64,000 bases of DNA from Manis javanica (taxonomy: Eukaryota > Chordata > Mammalia > Pholidota > Manidae): positions 95,624,660 through 95,688,659 of the forward strand of contig NC_133160.1 in the NCBI RefSeq assembly GCF_040802235.1. Reading direction: 5' to 3'. The notes beneath the pieces are model-generated. The model was not told where the DNA came from, did not search any database, and saw nothing but the letters and a program-made list of their open reading frames with translations. Position numbers and translations under genes: made by a program. Numbering within the stretch: position 1 is the first letter of the stretch; the number at the start of each line of letters is the position of its first letter. Below, piece after piece: positions 1-12,270 of this stretch.

Positions 1-1958
1 ATAAGGAAATGAAAGGAGAGAGTTAATGTAACTTACAGTTGTGTCGCTGGCTAATAGGCAGAGCCAGGTTTGGAAATCATACAATTTCACTCTAGATCAC
101 GTGTACTTAACTAAAACTGTAACTGCTTTTATAGAGTATATTATGAAAGTTTGTATCTCTAAAATGTTCTTTTCAGGCAATTCTGATTCAGCCCCATGTG
201 GTTCTAATTCACAATGTAAACTTCTTGATGATCTTTGTTTTTGCATAAATGACAAGGAGGTGAATAAGCAGCAATAAGATAAAATGATGGGTCATAAGAA
301 AAGTCATTTCAAGATTGAGACAAAAATCCCTTAGCCTGATAACAAGGAATATAATAAATATTTTAAGCTGAAACCATTATTTCTATTAAGGTTTAAAGCC
401 TTCCCACAGACAGGGGCCTCTTAATAATAATTTATTTTTTCAGTATGTGAAGAAAAGTGAAAAGATCAAATTAAAATTGGCGCAGAATATTTGGTTTTCT
501 CTATGAATTTCTTCTAGGAAAGAAAATTTGAGAACACATACATGGCTGTTCCATCAGTACAAAGTCAAACATTCAAATCAAATCTGAAAATGAAGTATTC
601 AAATTTGGTCTAGATAAAACCAAACTATTAGATATTTTTAAATACCCAATTTTCTTTCTTTTTTCAATTTAACCCAGATAGTTTATATAGGTATATTTTA
701 ATCAATTTTAATGCACAGTCTTAATCAAAGCTATACTAAATGTTAAAAGAAAATTTTATAATGTTTTTAAACAAATACATTCAAGACATTAATGTGGCAA
801 AAGTACTGTGAAAAACATGGGCCAAATGAACATTGCATTAAGGTAAATGTGACATGTTTTCCAAATTAAGATCAATTGAGCATCTCTTTTAATGAAATTT
901 ATTAGGCCATTAAATCTTTCTATGTAGGATTTAACCTTCAGAGGGAAAAAATGAGGACATTTCTAGTTTCCTTTATATTGATCTGATCAGATTCCTTGAC
1001 AAAAATTCTTATAACCTTGTTCTTAAATTTAACATAATTTCATATTACTTATAAATTATATTATCTATAATAGAATTTTATTGTATATATAATTTTATAT
1101 AATTTATAAATACACTTCTGTATTTGTAAAATACCAGTTAAATCAGTGCGTTATCATTTCAGAACTTAGGCTCAGTAACACCAAAGTGTTTCTGCCCGAA
1201 AAACAGGAATGTATAAAATTTTTGAACAAGAGGTCCGACTGGTGTACAAGGGGACAGAAACTTTGGAGTATAAGGAGACTTCTAGGTGTTTTTTTATCAA
1301 GAGGGAAAAAAATACCCTTACTAATATCAAAACCCTACCTATTTCACAGATACTTCAATATGAGTAGCAGGGACAAACAAGTATCAGTCCCTTCTAGAAA
1401 AGAAATGAGTTGGTTCATAAGAGCCTGAGTCAAAGTATCAACTGTTACATGTAGATCCAAATATAGTGCCTCCTGGCAAAGAGACAGCATACAGCAAGAG
1501 GCAGAGCTGGTCACCTGATAGCATTGCCTGAGTAACTCGAGCTAAAGTTCGGCTTGTTGTGGGAACAAATACACTGAAAATCCAGGCAGAGAACAAATCA
1601 CATTACCTCAATTTTAGAATGCTTTTCGAAGGTGGATTTTAAATCTCCTGATAGGTCTTTTTTGTTTTTTGTCTCACTTTTTATGATGGAATTTTCAAAC
1701 ACAGAAAATGAAAAGAATAATATAATGAACTCCCAATGTGTCTGTAACTCTGGGGGGTGGGGGGGAATATTTTCCCAGCCCCAGGCAAATTACCTTTCAA
1801 ACTGAAATCAGTCAAAGGGATGAAGTGGGAGAAGCCTGTTTATCACTTACAAGCAGTCCTCCACTTCTGCTTGCCAGTGTGTCTCATGACCCAGCTGCCA
1901 AAAGGGACCCCACCCAACTTCTCCAGTCCAGATATGCCCTGCTCCCCCTTGTAGTTAT

Positions 1959-2021
1959 CTATTGATAAGGAGATGGACTACTTCTCTCCACCCCTTAGAA
2001 ACACCTATTGATACGGAGATG
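1959..2021. repeat. Degenerate direct repeat, possible old LTR fragment
   Basis: A 17-base motif, ctattgataaggagatg, recurs 46 bp later with one change. It sits in a moderately GC-rich block (about 1740-2060) that differs in composition from its AT-rich surroundings. Such blocks are often LTR remnants, but I cannot name a family. Confidence 0.35.
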
Positions 2022-3899
2022 CAGTAAGGCCAGGCCGAGATTCTGGAAATATTGAAATTTTACCCACAGTATCCATTACCCACCCTCAACCATTATCATC
2101 ATTATTATAATTTTAATTTTAAAGTTTTATACATAGTTTTTAAACATAGACATGTTTTATACATGACAAGATGGTGCAAACTATTTTTCTGTCTAAAGGA
2201 AGGAATGTGATTTTTAGTTCATCCTTGTTGCACTTAAAGAGTTGGTAAAAAAGAGTACTCTTGGCAGGGTTTTTTTTTTTCAGATTGAAATTCAGTGCAA
2301 ATGAATCATTATGAGGTCTCCATCTATTTAAACCAAGCATGGTCAGAAATTCACTTTTAGTAGTTCAACTATGGAATAAACGGACTCTCAGGGACATGCT
2401 CATGCTAATAATAAAGCTCACTGGAAGTTGATGAGAAACCCAGAAGTTCAATATTTGAATTTACAATAATGGATACTTGAGAAGCAATCTGGAATATTCA
2501 AGCATTTTACTTCCAGGAAAGTCTAATTGAAAAATAAAATTTAGATTAGCTGTTTGCTCATCAAAAATAGAATCAGAGTAATAAGAGGTGGATGGAGTTA
2601 GGGAGAACCTCATCCTGTTGGGGTAATCAGATGGGCCCTTCCTCACTGAGTGATTACTTCGGTAGTTGACTTAAGATGTTCATAATAACACACTTTGGCC
2701 AGGTTAGGGCTGGGGAACACTAGGAAGGAACTTACTTTCAAATTCTTCTTTGTTAAAAATTCTAATTTCTGTGTTTTTCTATTACTAAAACACTTCACTA
2801 GGATGATAACCAATTTCTAAGGTTATAGCTCACCTGCGTAGCATTTTTAAATTAATGTCTTGTATATGAAAGAAACTCTCAGTTCCCTTGCTGAAGTTTA
2901 GGAAGCAATCTACTTAGAAATTATCGACTCCTACATATGCTATCTACCTTCCCTCAGGTCATTTAGACTTTAATATTGGCAAACACGAATAGAGAATTTT
3001 TTCCGGTTTTTCAAGATTTCAGACAAAGGACTCTGGGTTTGTTATCAGACTGTTAGAGAAAGACTGGCCTGTAACACAATCTCAAGGAGATGACTTCCCG
3101 AAGAATCAAAGTTCCTGCTTAAATTTTCAACTTGAACACCAGAAATTTTTGTTTGTCATTTTGCAAGTTTGTTTATTCTATTAATATAGTTTCTCTATAA
3201 AATTAATGAAACAGATTCTTCATTTCTCCATTGTACATGCATGTGCTACCAATTTACTATTACTATATTAGCTTTTTTTAAATCAAAAGGTTGAAGATTA
3301 AAACAATTTCAAAAGTTCTCAGACAACATGACTAGAATTGCTCTTTAATTAGCTGTGTCTCATCATAAGTAACAAAGGATTAAATAAAATGCTTTTGTCA
3401 ACAGGGGTGTCATGACTTCCTTCATTTGTTCTAAGTGGCTTCCTTTCTAATCCAACCCTGGCCAATCCTTAAGACTTTGACTTGATCAACCAGCTTGTCT
3501 ACTGACATGAATTCTTAAAAAATCAATCCCTACCAGAAAAATAATATGGGAGAGCCTTTCTTTGTACCCTCATGGATTATCAACACATTCTGACTGTGGC
3601 ATTTGTAAAGAGCACAGTCCTTCTCTGCTAGTCTATTCCAACATGGTTGGCTCATAGAATAAGTAGTAACAAAAAGGTGGGGATGCTGAGGAATTTCCTT
3701 GCTCTAGCGTCTAGGATACTACTTTGTTGCAATTGTGAACCTTGCAAGGTGTACTTAATGATAGGAGGAGCAACCTTTGAGGTTTGTTAACACATTTTCT
3801 CTGTACTATTTAGTTATACAGCTGACTATAATTTTTAAAGCTTTTAATAAAATGTTTTTGCTTTGGTTATTAAGGGTTTAAATTAATGATTGTGTCTTT

Positions 3900-4080
3900 A
3901 TAGGATGAGGAAAGGGGAAAGTGGAAGGAGTAGAGAAAAAGAGTAGTAAGAGAGAAAGCATGGAAAAGAAAGAAGAAGAGACAATCAAGATGAAAAGGAA
4001 AGGAAAAAGGGATGAGAGAAGACAGGACATTGCTTAGGAGGAAAAGCAGGATGCAGAAGGAGAAATTACAACAGAATGAG
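3900..4080 (+). repeat. Polypurine tract (GA-rich low complexity)
   Basis: About 180 bases are almost entirely A and G on the plus strand, with short interruptions. The minus strand shows a Ser/Phe/Leu-rich open frame here that is only the translation of polypyrimidine. Such tracts can form triplex DNA, but nothing here shows a function. Confidence 0.7.
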
Positions 4081-4439
4081 GAACAGTTTGATTGGTTCAA
4101 TTTCAAAATAATCACTTGGTGATTATTTTGTGCAATAGGACCCCAAGCACCACCCAGAAGATAAAAAACTCTCATGTAAATGAGGTAATAAATAGTCAGT
4201 TCCCATCATGTCCTCTTTATTCCCAAGTTAACTTTTGCTCCTATTAATTATTCCAATGCTGCTACCAAAAGCTATTGATCTTTTCTTTTCACTCTCTTTC
4301 TCTTTCAATCTTAAAGTAATGAGATGCCCTGTTCTTTATCAGCTGCAGGGAAAATGGACATTTCCATAGCCAGGATCCTCACCTGATGCTAATCTACTTG
4401 CTCACTATACACATGCAATGACATAGTTGGCCTACTACA

Positions 4440-4690
4440 TAGGTTCATGCTTACACACCTGTTGGAACTGAGCCATTATTGTCTGTGTTGCTATATAAAG
4501 AGCTCTGCCCAGTGCTCTCCCCTGGCTGCCAGCTGATGCAGACAGAGGCTGAGGGAAATTGCAGACTTGCCAGATGCAGATGTGATTCTACACTCAACCT
4601 GCCACGGTGAGAATAAAGCTTGGTATTAATCTCTGGGTATGATTTGCCCAGAGCAGTGACCCTCCGGTAAGACATCAAAAAGCCAGGAAA
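4440..4690 (+). promoter_or_regulatory. LTR-like module with TATA box and poly(A) signal
   Basis: A TATA-like tatataaa near 4491 is followed by a GC-richer stretch and then by AATAAA near 4612, about 120 bases downstream. A TATA box, short R-like region and poly(A) signal in that order are typical of an ERV LTR. The possible ends (tgttggaac near 4459 and aagaca near 4672) fit the TG...CA convention only weakly. I did not recognise the family and saw no internal retroviral sequence beside it, so a solo LTR fragment is the best guess. Confidence 0.35.
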
Positions 4691-5339
4691 GAGGAGCAAA
4701 CATGTTTAGGTGAAGGAAGTATGAGTTTCAGGCATGTTGTGGAATGACCCCATTCCATACTGTCAGGACATCTCCTGAGCTAACAATGCTCTTCTGCTAA
4801 GATTCCGTAATAAAGAACTTTTGTTAGTAACAGCCCCTTCTACAAAATGAAAGCTATAGTTTAAATGCCTTGCCTTTCTGTGGCTCCCCCATAAGCGAGT
4901 AACAGAAACAGAACACAGACCTCCTGAGGTCAGATTCAATGTACTTCCCACTTCACAATGTCTAAAAATACAAATAAAAAACTCCCCAAAGCAAATAAAA
5001 CTGTATCCATCTCCATGTTGTAAGTTACATCCTAAAAGCCTGAAGTTTAGTAAGACCGATTTTTTTAAAATCTAGCTTTTTGTATATACACGTGAATTTG
5101 TACCAAATTGATCTATTTAAAAGAATTTTACTAAATAAAATTTTCTGAAATTTCATATTGAGTCTAATAATCTAGTAACACCCTATTATAGTTTCAAACT
5201 GTAAGAACCCTTAGAAAATTTTCTTCTATGATTTTTAAATAGAGATGCCTTTGCTGAACTGAGATCTTATTTGTGTTTCATTTATACATTTGAATTACTT
5301 TACTATATTCCAACAGTGTCACCTCTACAAATCTGTCTT

Positions 5340-5642
5340 GCTGATGCTAGATCTCAGTTTCAATGTCACTTCCCTGGGGCAGCCATCTCTGACTGTTTAA
5401 AGTAAATTATCCACACCCACATCCTCCCACCCCCACCTTATTTATATTTTTATAGCACTGGCACTTTTCCTTCCTAGCCCTTCCTATGATAGGAATTATA
5501 TAGTATTTGTGTAATTATTGTTTAATGTCACTGTTGCCTTCTAGACCATAAGCAGCATGAGGCAGAATTTGTTTTTTTCATTAGTACATCCTCAGCACCT
5601 TTCACACAGTTTAGCACAGTAAGTGTTCATATTTATTTAACA
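5340..5642 (+). repeat. L2 LINE 3' fragment
   Basis: The order of decayed motifs matches the L2 3' end: a 'caatgtcacttccctggggc' segment, then 'tagcactggcac', then a 'ccataagcagcatgaggcag' segment, then 'cctcagcacctttcacacag', ending in 'gtaagtgttcatatttattt'. It is heavily diverged and not coding. Confidence 0.75.
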
Positions 5643-5714
5643 AGTCAATGGATGTGTTCCTCAGTGTAACTGCATATATTTTTGTACATATGGCTTAAGA
5701 GGTATAGCAAATGA

Positions 5715-5890
5715 CAATCACTCCCTTTGTTGTGTGCCTACTGTGTGCAGTGCACTAGGTTAGGTGTTTTATATGCATATTCTCACAACCACCTTATAAG
5801 ATAGCTACAATTTTTAATCACTCTTACAAATAAGGACACTGAAGTTTAGAAAGATTAAGTAATTTGTCCAGGGTTACTGGCTAGTGGTTG
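5715..5890 (-). repeat. MIR SINE, antisense
   Basis: On the plus strand the sequence reads like the reverse of MIR: 'gtgcctactgtgtgcagtgc', then a 'tctcacaaccaccttataag' segment, then 'aaataaggacactgaagttt', then 'aagtaatttgtccagggtta'. This old tRNA-derived SINE is present in all mammals. Confidence 0.75.
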
Positions 5891-6299
5891 AAGTAAGTTG
5901 TTACAGGAATTTAGGAAATAAAAAATGTAAGGAAAATATGCTTCTCTTTTATTTCAAAGGGTAATCTATCCATTTTTTTAAATCAATGTTATACCAACAA
6001 TGGGGAGGGGTGGGAAAGGGAAATCTCCTCTTTTCCTAGTAAATATTCAGTTTCAGCTTCTGCCACTTTGATTCCTGTTTAACAGATCCCATTTGCAATA
6101 CTTTGGCTTTTATGTCTATGGTTTAAATGAAAAAAGTTCAGACTTTTTATTCCCACTTCCATGTATCTACATTTGTATGAGTTCAAAGAGGTAAATGATA
6201 ATTTTGCTGATCTTTGTTTTTCCTAAGAGTGCAAAGAACAGGGTAGGAAATAGTAGTAGGGTGTGAGATGGTGCAGAAGGCAGTTAGGAGCCACAGAAA

Positions 6300-6314
6300 G
6301 TGTTGTGTTTTTTT
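6300..6314. repeat. Target-site duplication, left copy, of L1-A
   Basis: The sequence gtgttgtgttttttt here resembles the ttgttgtgtgttttttt at 12254-12270. The two flank L1-A and differ by a 2 bp slip in the TG run, as expected for an older insertion. Confidence 0.6.
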
Positions 6315-6668
6315 TTAATATATATTTTTTATTTTGTTATCATTACTCTACAATTACATGAAGATTATGTTTACTAGGCTCTCCCCTACCCCAAACCCCC
6401 CCCCCACAAACCCCATTACAGTCACTGTCCATCAGCATAGTAAGATGTTGTAGAATCACTACTTATCTTCTCTGTGTTGCAAAGCCCTCCCCTATCCCCC
6501 ACCTCCCACATTATACATGTTAATCATAATACCCCCTTTCTTCTTCCCCACCCTTATTCCTCCATACTCTCCCATTCTCCCCAGTCTCTTTCCCTTTGGT
6601 AACTGTTAGTCCATTCTTGGGTTCTGTGATTCTGCTGCTGTTTTGTTCCTTCAGTTTTTCTTTTGTTC

Positions 6669-9600
6669 TTATACTCCACAGATGAGTGAAACCATATGGT
6701 ACTTGTCTTTCTCCACCTGGCTTATTTCACTGAGCATAACAACCTCTAGCTCCATCCATGTTGTTGCAAATGGTAGGATTTGTTTTCTTCTTATGGCTGA
6801 ATAATATTCCATTGTGTATATGTACCACATCTTCTTTATCCATTCATCTACTGATGGACACTTAGGTTGCTCCCATTTCTTGGCTATTATAAATAGTGCT
6901 GCGATAAACATAGGGGTGCATTTGTCTTTTTCAAACTGGAGTTCTGCATCCTTAGGGTAAATTCCTAGAAGTGGAATTCCTGGGTCAAATGGTAATTCTA
7001 TTTTGAGCATTTTGAGAAACCTCCATATTGCTTTCCACAATGGTTGAACTAATTTACATTCCCACCAGCAGTGTAGGAGGGTTCCCCTTTCTGCACAACC
7101 TCGCCAACATTTGTTGTTGTTTGTCTTTTGAATGGTAGCCATCCTTACTGGTGTGAGGTGATATCTCATTGTGGTTTTAATTTGCATTTCTCTGATAACT
7201 AGCAATGTGGAGCATCTTTTCATGTGTCTGTTGGCCATCTGAATTTCTTCTTTGGAGAACTGTCTGTTCAGCTCCCCTGCCCATTTTTTAATTGGCTTAT
7301 TTGCTTTTTGTTTGTTGAGGTGCATGAGCTCTTTATATATTTTGGATGTCAAACCTTTATTGGATCTGTCACTTACGAATATATTCTCCCATACTGTAGG
7401 GCACCTTTTTGTTCTATTGATGGTGTCCTTTGCTGTACAGAAGCTTTTCAGCTTGATATAGTCCCACTTGTTCATTTTTGCTTTTGTTTTCCTTGCCTGG
7501 GGAGATATATTCATGAAGAAGTCATTCATGTTTATGTCCAAGAGATTTTTGCCTATGTTTTTTTCTAAGAGTTTTATGGTTTCATGACTTACATTCAGGT
7601 CTTTGATCCATTTTGAATTTATTTTTGTGTATGGGGTTAGACAGTGATCCAGTTTCATTCTCTTACATGTAGCTGTCCAGTTTTGCCAGCACCATCTGTT
7701 GAAGAGACTGTCATTTCCCCATTGTATGTCCATGGCTCCTTTATGGAATATTAATTGACCATATATGTTTCAGTTAATGTCTGGAGTCTCTAATCTGTTC
7801 CACTGGTCTGTGGCTCTGTTCTTGTGCCAGTACCAAATTGTCTAGATTACTATGGCTTTGTAGTAGAGCTTGAAGTTGGGGAGTGAGATCCCCACCACTT
7901 TGTTCTTCTTTCTCAGGATTGCTTTGGCTATTTGAGGTCTTTGGTGTTTCCATATGAATTTTTAAACTATTTGTTCCAGTTCATTGAAGAATGTTGTTGG
8001 TAATTTGATAGGGATTGCATCAAATCTGTATATTGCTTTGGGCAGGATGGCCATTTTGACAATATTAATTCTTCTTAGCCAAGAGCATGGGATGAGTTTC
8101 CATTTGTTAGTGTCCCCTTTAATTTCTCTTAAGAGTGACTTGTAGTTTTCAGAGTATAGGTCTTTCACTTCTTTGGTTAGGTTTATTCCTAGGTATTTTA
8201 TTCTTCTTGATGCAATTGTGAATGGAATTGTTTTCCTGATTTCTCTTTCTATTGGCTCATTGTTAGTGTATAGGAAAGCCACAGATTTCTGTGTGTTAAT
8301 TTTGTATCCTGCAACTTTACTGTATTCCGATATCAGTTCTAGTAATTTTGTAGTGGAGTCTTTAGGGTTTTTTATGTACAATATCATGTCATCTGCAAAT
8401 AGTGACAGTTTAACTTCTTCTTTACCAATCTGGATTCCTTGTATTTCTTTGTTTTGTCTAATTGCCATGGCTAGGACCTCCATTACTATGTTGAATAACA
8501 GTGGGGAGAGTGGGCATCCCTGTCTTGTTCCTTAGAGGAAAAGCTTTTAGCTTCTCACTGTTCCGTATGATGTTGGCTGTGGGTTTTTCATATATGGCCT
8601 TTATTATGTTGAGGTATTTGCCCTCTATACCCATTTTGCTGAGAGTTTTTATCATGAATGGATGTTGAATTTTGTCGAATGCTTTTTCAGCATCTATGGA
8701 GATTATCATGTGGTTTTTGTCTTTCTTTTGGTTGATGTGGTGGACGATATTGATGGATTTTCGAATGTTGTACCATCCTTGCATCCCTGGGATGAATCCC
8801 ACTTGGTTGTGGTGTATGATCCTTTAGATATATTTTTGAATTCAGTTTGCTTATATTTTATTGACTATTTTTGCATCTACATTCATCAGGGATATTGGTC
8901 TGTAATTTTCTTTTTTGCTGGGGTCTTTGCCTGGTTTTGGTACTAGGGTGATGGTGGCTTCATAGAATGAGTTTGGGAGTATTCCCTCCTCTTCTATTTT
9001 TTGGAAAACTTTAAGGAGAATGGGTATTATATCTTCTCTGTATGTCTGATAAAATTCTGAGGTAAATCCATCTGGCCCGGGGGTTTTTTCTTGGGTAGTT
9101 TTTTGATTACCACTTCAATTTCTTTGCTGGTAATTGGTTTGTTTAGATTTTGTGGTTCTTCCTTGGTCAGTTTCAGAAGGTTGTATTTTTCTAGGAAGTT
9201 GTCCATTTCTTCTAGGTTTTCCATCTTCTTAGCATATATATTTTCATAGTAGTCTCTAATAATTCTTTGCATTTCTGTTAGGTCCATCGTGATGTTTCCT
9301 TTCTCATTGCTGATTCTGTTGATTCTCTTTTTCTCTTAATAAGTCTGGCTAGAGGCTTATCTATTTTGTTTATTTTCTCAAAGAACCAGCTCTTGGTTTC
9401 ATTGATTTTCTCTATTGTTTTATTCTTCTCAATTTTGTTTATTTCTTCTCTGATCTTTATTATGTCCCTCCTTCTGCTGACTTTAGGCCTCATTTGTTCT
9501 TCTTTTTCCAGTTTCGATAATTGTGATGTTAGACTACATCATTTGGGATTGTTCTTCCTTCTTCAAGTGTGCATGGATCGCTATATACTTTCCTCTTAAG

Positions 9601-10454
9601 ACTGCTTTCGCTGCGTCCCACAGAAATTGGGGCTTTGTGTTGTTGTTGTCATTTCTTTCCATATATTGCTGGATCCATTGACTATTTAGAAGTGTGTTGT
9701 TAAGCCTCCATGTGTTTGTGAGCCTTTTGGCTTTCTTGGTACAATTTATTTCTAGTTTTATACCTTTGTGGTCTGAAAAGTTGGTTGGTAGAATTTCAAT
9801 CTTTTTGAATTTACTGAGGCTCTTTTTGTGTCCTAGTATGTGGTCTATTCGGGAGAATGTTCCTTGTGTACTTGAGAAGAATGTGTATCCTGTTGCTTTT
9901 GGATGTAGAGTTCTATAGATGTCTGTTAGGTCCATCTGTTCTAGTGTGTTGTTCAGTGCCTCTGTGTCCTTACTAATTTTCTGTCTGGTGGATCTGTCCT
10001 TTGGAGTGAATGGTCTGTTGAAGTCTCCTAAGATGAATGCATTGCAGTCTATTTCCTCCTTTAGTTCTCTTAGTATTTGTTTCACATATGCTGGTGCTCC
10101 TGTGTTGGGTGCATATATATTTAGAATGGTTATATCCTCTTGTTGGACTGAGCCCTTTATCATTATATAATGTCCTTCTTTATCTCTTGTTACTTTCTTT
10201 GTTTTGAAGTCTATTTTGTCTGATACTAGTTCTGCAACACCTGCTTTTTTCTCCCTATTGTTTGCATGAAATATCTTTTTCCATCCCTTGACTTTTAGTC
10301 TGTGCATGTCTTTGGGTTTGAGGTGAGTCTCTTGTCAGCAGCATATAGATGGGTTTTGTTTCTTTATCCTTTCACTGACTCTATGTCTTCTGATTGGTGC
10401 ATTCAATCCATTTACATTTAGGGTGGTTATTGATAGGTATGTACTTATTGCCAT
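6669..10454 (-). pseudogene. ORF2: L1-A ORF2 (endonuclease/reverse transcriptase), broken
   Basis: Aligned to intact ORF2 of L1-B, the pieces are: endonuclease (10307-9534, with NIYAPN, GDFN and SRIDHIL motifs), linker (9493-9027), RT fingers/palm (8802-8458), RT with FADD (8483-7962) and a C-terminal region with the CWRGC...H...C zinc-knuckle-like motif (7733-6669). The start is placed at the ATG equivalent to that of L1-B (10454). Stops and frame changes occur between each pair of pieces, for example around 9530, 8530 and 7740. No functional protein is expected. Confidence 0.88.
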
Positions 10455-10770
10455 TTCAGGCTTTAGATTTGTGGTTACCAAAGGTTCCAGATTACTTTCC
10501 TTACTATCTAAGAGTCTAACAACTCACTTAGTATGCTGTTACAAACACAATCTAAAGGTTCTTTTCTATTTCTCCTCCTTTTTCTTCCTCCTTCATTCTT
10601 TATATATTAGGTATCCTTTTAATATATTCTGTATTTTTTGTCTATCCCTTGATTGACTTTGGGGATAGTCAATTTAATTTTGCATTTGCCTCACAATCAG
10701 CTGCTCCACCCTCCCTACCATGATTTTACTACCTCTGGTGACAGCTATCCAACCCTAGGAACACTTCCGT

Positions 10771-11620
10771 CTATAGCAGTCCCTCCAAACTAGACTGCAG
10801 AGAAGGTTTGTGGAAGGTAAACTCTCTCAGCTTTTGCTTATCTGGAAATTGTTTAATTCCTCCTTCAAATCTAAGTGATAATCTTGCCAGATAAAGTAAT
10901 CTTGGTTCCTCGCCCTTCTGCTTCATGGCATTTAATACATCATGCCACTCCCTTCTGGCCTGTAAGGTTTCTGCTGAGAAGTCTGCTGTTAGTCTGATGG
11001 GCTTTCCTTTGTATGTGATCTTATTTCTGCCTCTGGCTGCTTTTAACAGTCTGTTCTTATCCTTGATCTTTTCCATTTTAATTACTATGTGTCTTGCTGT
11101 TGTCTTCCTTGGGTCCCTGTGTTGGGGGATCTGTGGATCTCCATGGCCTGACAGACTATGTCCTTCCCCAGATTGGGGAAGTTTTCAGCAACTACCTCCT
11201 CAAAGACACTTTCTATCCCTTTCTCTCTCTCTTCTTCTTCTGGTATCCCTATAATGTGAATATTGTTCCGCTTGGATTGGTCACACAGTTCTCTCAATAT
11301 TCTTTCATTTTTAGAGATCCTTTATTCTCTCCGTGCCTCAACTTCTTTGTATTCCTCTTCTCTAGTTTCTATTTCATTTGTTCTCTCCTCCACCATATCC
11401 AACCTGCTTTCAATACCCTCCATCATGTTCTTTAATGATTGGATCTCTGACCAGAATTCATTCCTGAGCTCTTGGATGTCTTTCCGTACCTCCATTAGGA
11501 TGTTGATGATTTTTATTTTGAACTCCCTTTCAGGAAGAGTCACGAGGTCCATATCATTTAAATCTTTCTCGGGAGTTGTTTAACAATTTTACTCTGGATA
11601 AGGTTCCTTTGGCATTTCAT
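10771..11620 (-). pseudogene. ORF1: L1-A ORF1 (RNA-binding chaperone), broken
   Basis: The ATG at 11620 and stop at 10771 match the ends of the L1-B ORF1. Three frames carry recognisable parts: a coiled-coil piece (11552-11322), an RRM-like piece containing IIGIPEEEE (11297-11085) and a C-terminal domain with LQARREWHDVLNAMKQKG (11076-10771). A stop early after the ATG (within about ten codons) and later shifts make it non-functional. The coiled coil lacks the tandem 11-residue expansion seen in L1-B. Confidence 0.85.
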
Positions 11621-12253
11621 GTTTGTATATGGCGCCCTCTAGTGTCCAGAAGCTCTAGTCTGGAGCTGCTGAGCGCCTGAAGCAATGTAGGGGGTTGCAG
11701 GGGAGCGGTACTGGTGCCTGGGGGTAGGAAAGAGCTGTTCCCTGCCTCCTGGCTGCCGTGCCTGTCTCCACTGCCTGAGCCAGTGGGCCGGTCACACAGG
11801 TAAAAGTTTTTGTCCCAGAGCAGCCAGATATGGATCACTGCTTTCCACAAGCAGCCGGAATCCCAGTCTCCCCAGGAACTCTGCCTGTATTAATTTTCCG
11901 ACCCAGTAGTCATGCAAGTCTCATGAAAGCACCATGAAATGTAGATCCCAGAGCAGATCTCCGGAGCTAGGTATTAAGCAGTCCCAAGCATTTCACTCCC
12001 TCCCTGCTCCGTTTGTCTTCCTCCCGCTGGTGAGCTGGGGTGGGGGAGGGGCTCGGGTCCCGCGGAGCCACAGCTCTGGTACGTTACCTCTTTCACTGAG
12101 GTCTGCTCTTTTCTCCAGGTGTGTGCAGTCTGATGTCACCTCTTTCCTGTTGCTCTCTCAGGATTAGTTGTGCCAATTAAATTTTCTAATTGTGTCCAGT
12201 TTTAGGAGGAAGCCTCTGTCTCTCCTCTCACGCCACCATCTTTAATCCCAACC
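11621..12253 (-). promoter_or_regulatory. L1-A 5'UTR, no monomer array
   Basis: This is about 630 bp of GC-rich sequence upstream of ORF1. Its outer end (tcacgccaccatctt in plus orientation, near 12228) matches the L1-B outer end. It lacks the repeated 210 bp units. A good CTCF-like motif lies at 11632-11644. Confidence 0.7.
11632..11644 (-). promoter_or_regulatory. CTCF-like motif in L1 5'UTR
   Basis: The minus strand reads CACTAGAGGGCGC, which fits the CTCF core (CCASYAGRKGGCR) apart from one flanking base. The homologous sites in L1-B (28264-28277) and L1-C (63487-63500) have drifted further. Binding is inferred from the motif only. Confidence 0.45.
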
Positions 12254-12270
12254 TTGTTGTGTGTTTTTTT
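12254..12270. repeat. Target-site duplication, right copy, of L1-A
   Basis: The sequence ttgttgtgtgttttttt is followed by aacag, so the nick site reads TTTT/AA, the L1 endonuclease preference. It pairs with 6300-6314. Confidence 0.6.

Larger units (their letters stand above)
1..5330. other. AT-rich non-coding stretch
   Basis: No gene is visible here. The few open frames are short and resemble no protein family I know. The stretch includes a strongly AT-rich patch near 1015-1120, a degenerate 46 bp duplication near 1959-2021, a polypurine tract at 3900-4080 and an LTR-like module near 4440-4690; the last three are listed separately. The remainder is probably old decayed repeat and unique intergenic or intronic DNA. 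Confidence 0.6.
6315..12253 (-). mobile_element. L1: L1-A: full-length degraded LINE-1
   Basis: A complete but inactive LINE-1 about 5.9 kb long lies on the minus strand: 5'UTR (12253 to 11621), broken ORF1, inter-ORF spacer, broken ORF2, a 3'UTR of about 350 bases and a short A/T-rich tail at its left end. Its 5' terminus has the ccatctt motif (YY1-type, in antisense) also seen at the start of L1-B. Flanking direct repeats at 6300 and 12254 mark the insertion, and the right duplication is followed by aa, giving a TTTT/AA nick site. ORF1 and ORF2 are split by several stops and shifts. It is clearly related to L1-B, but it lacks both the monomer array and the ERV-derived 3' extension, so it represents the simpler family form. 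Confidence 0.9.
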
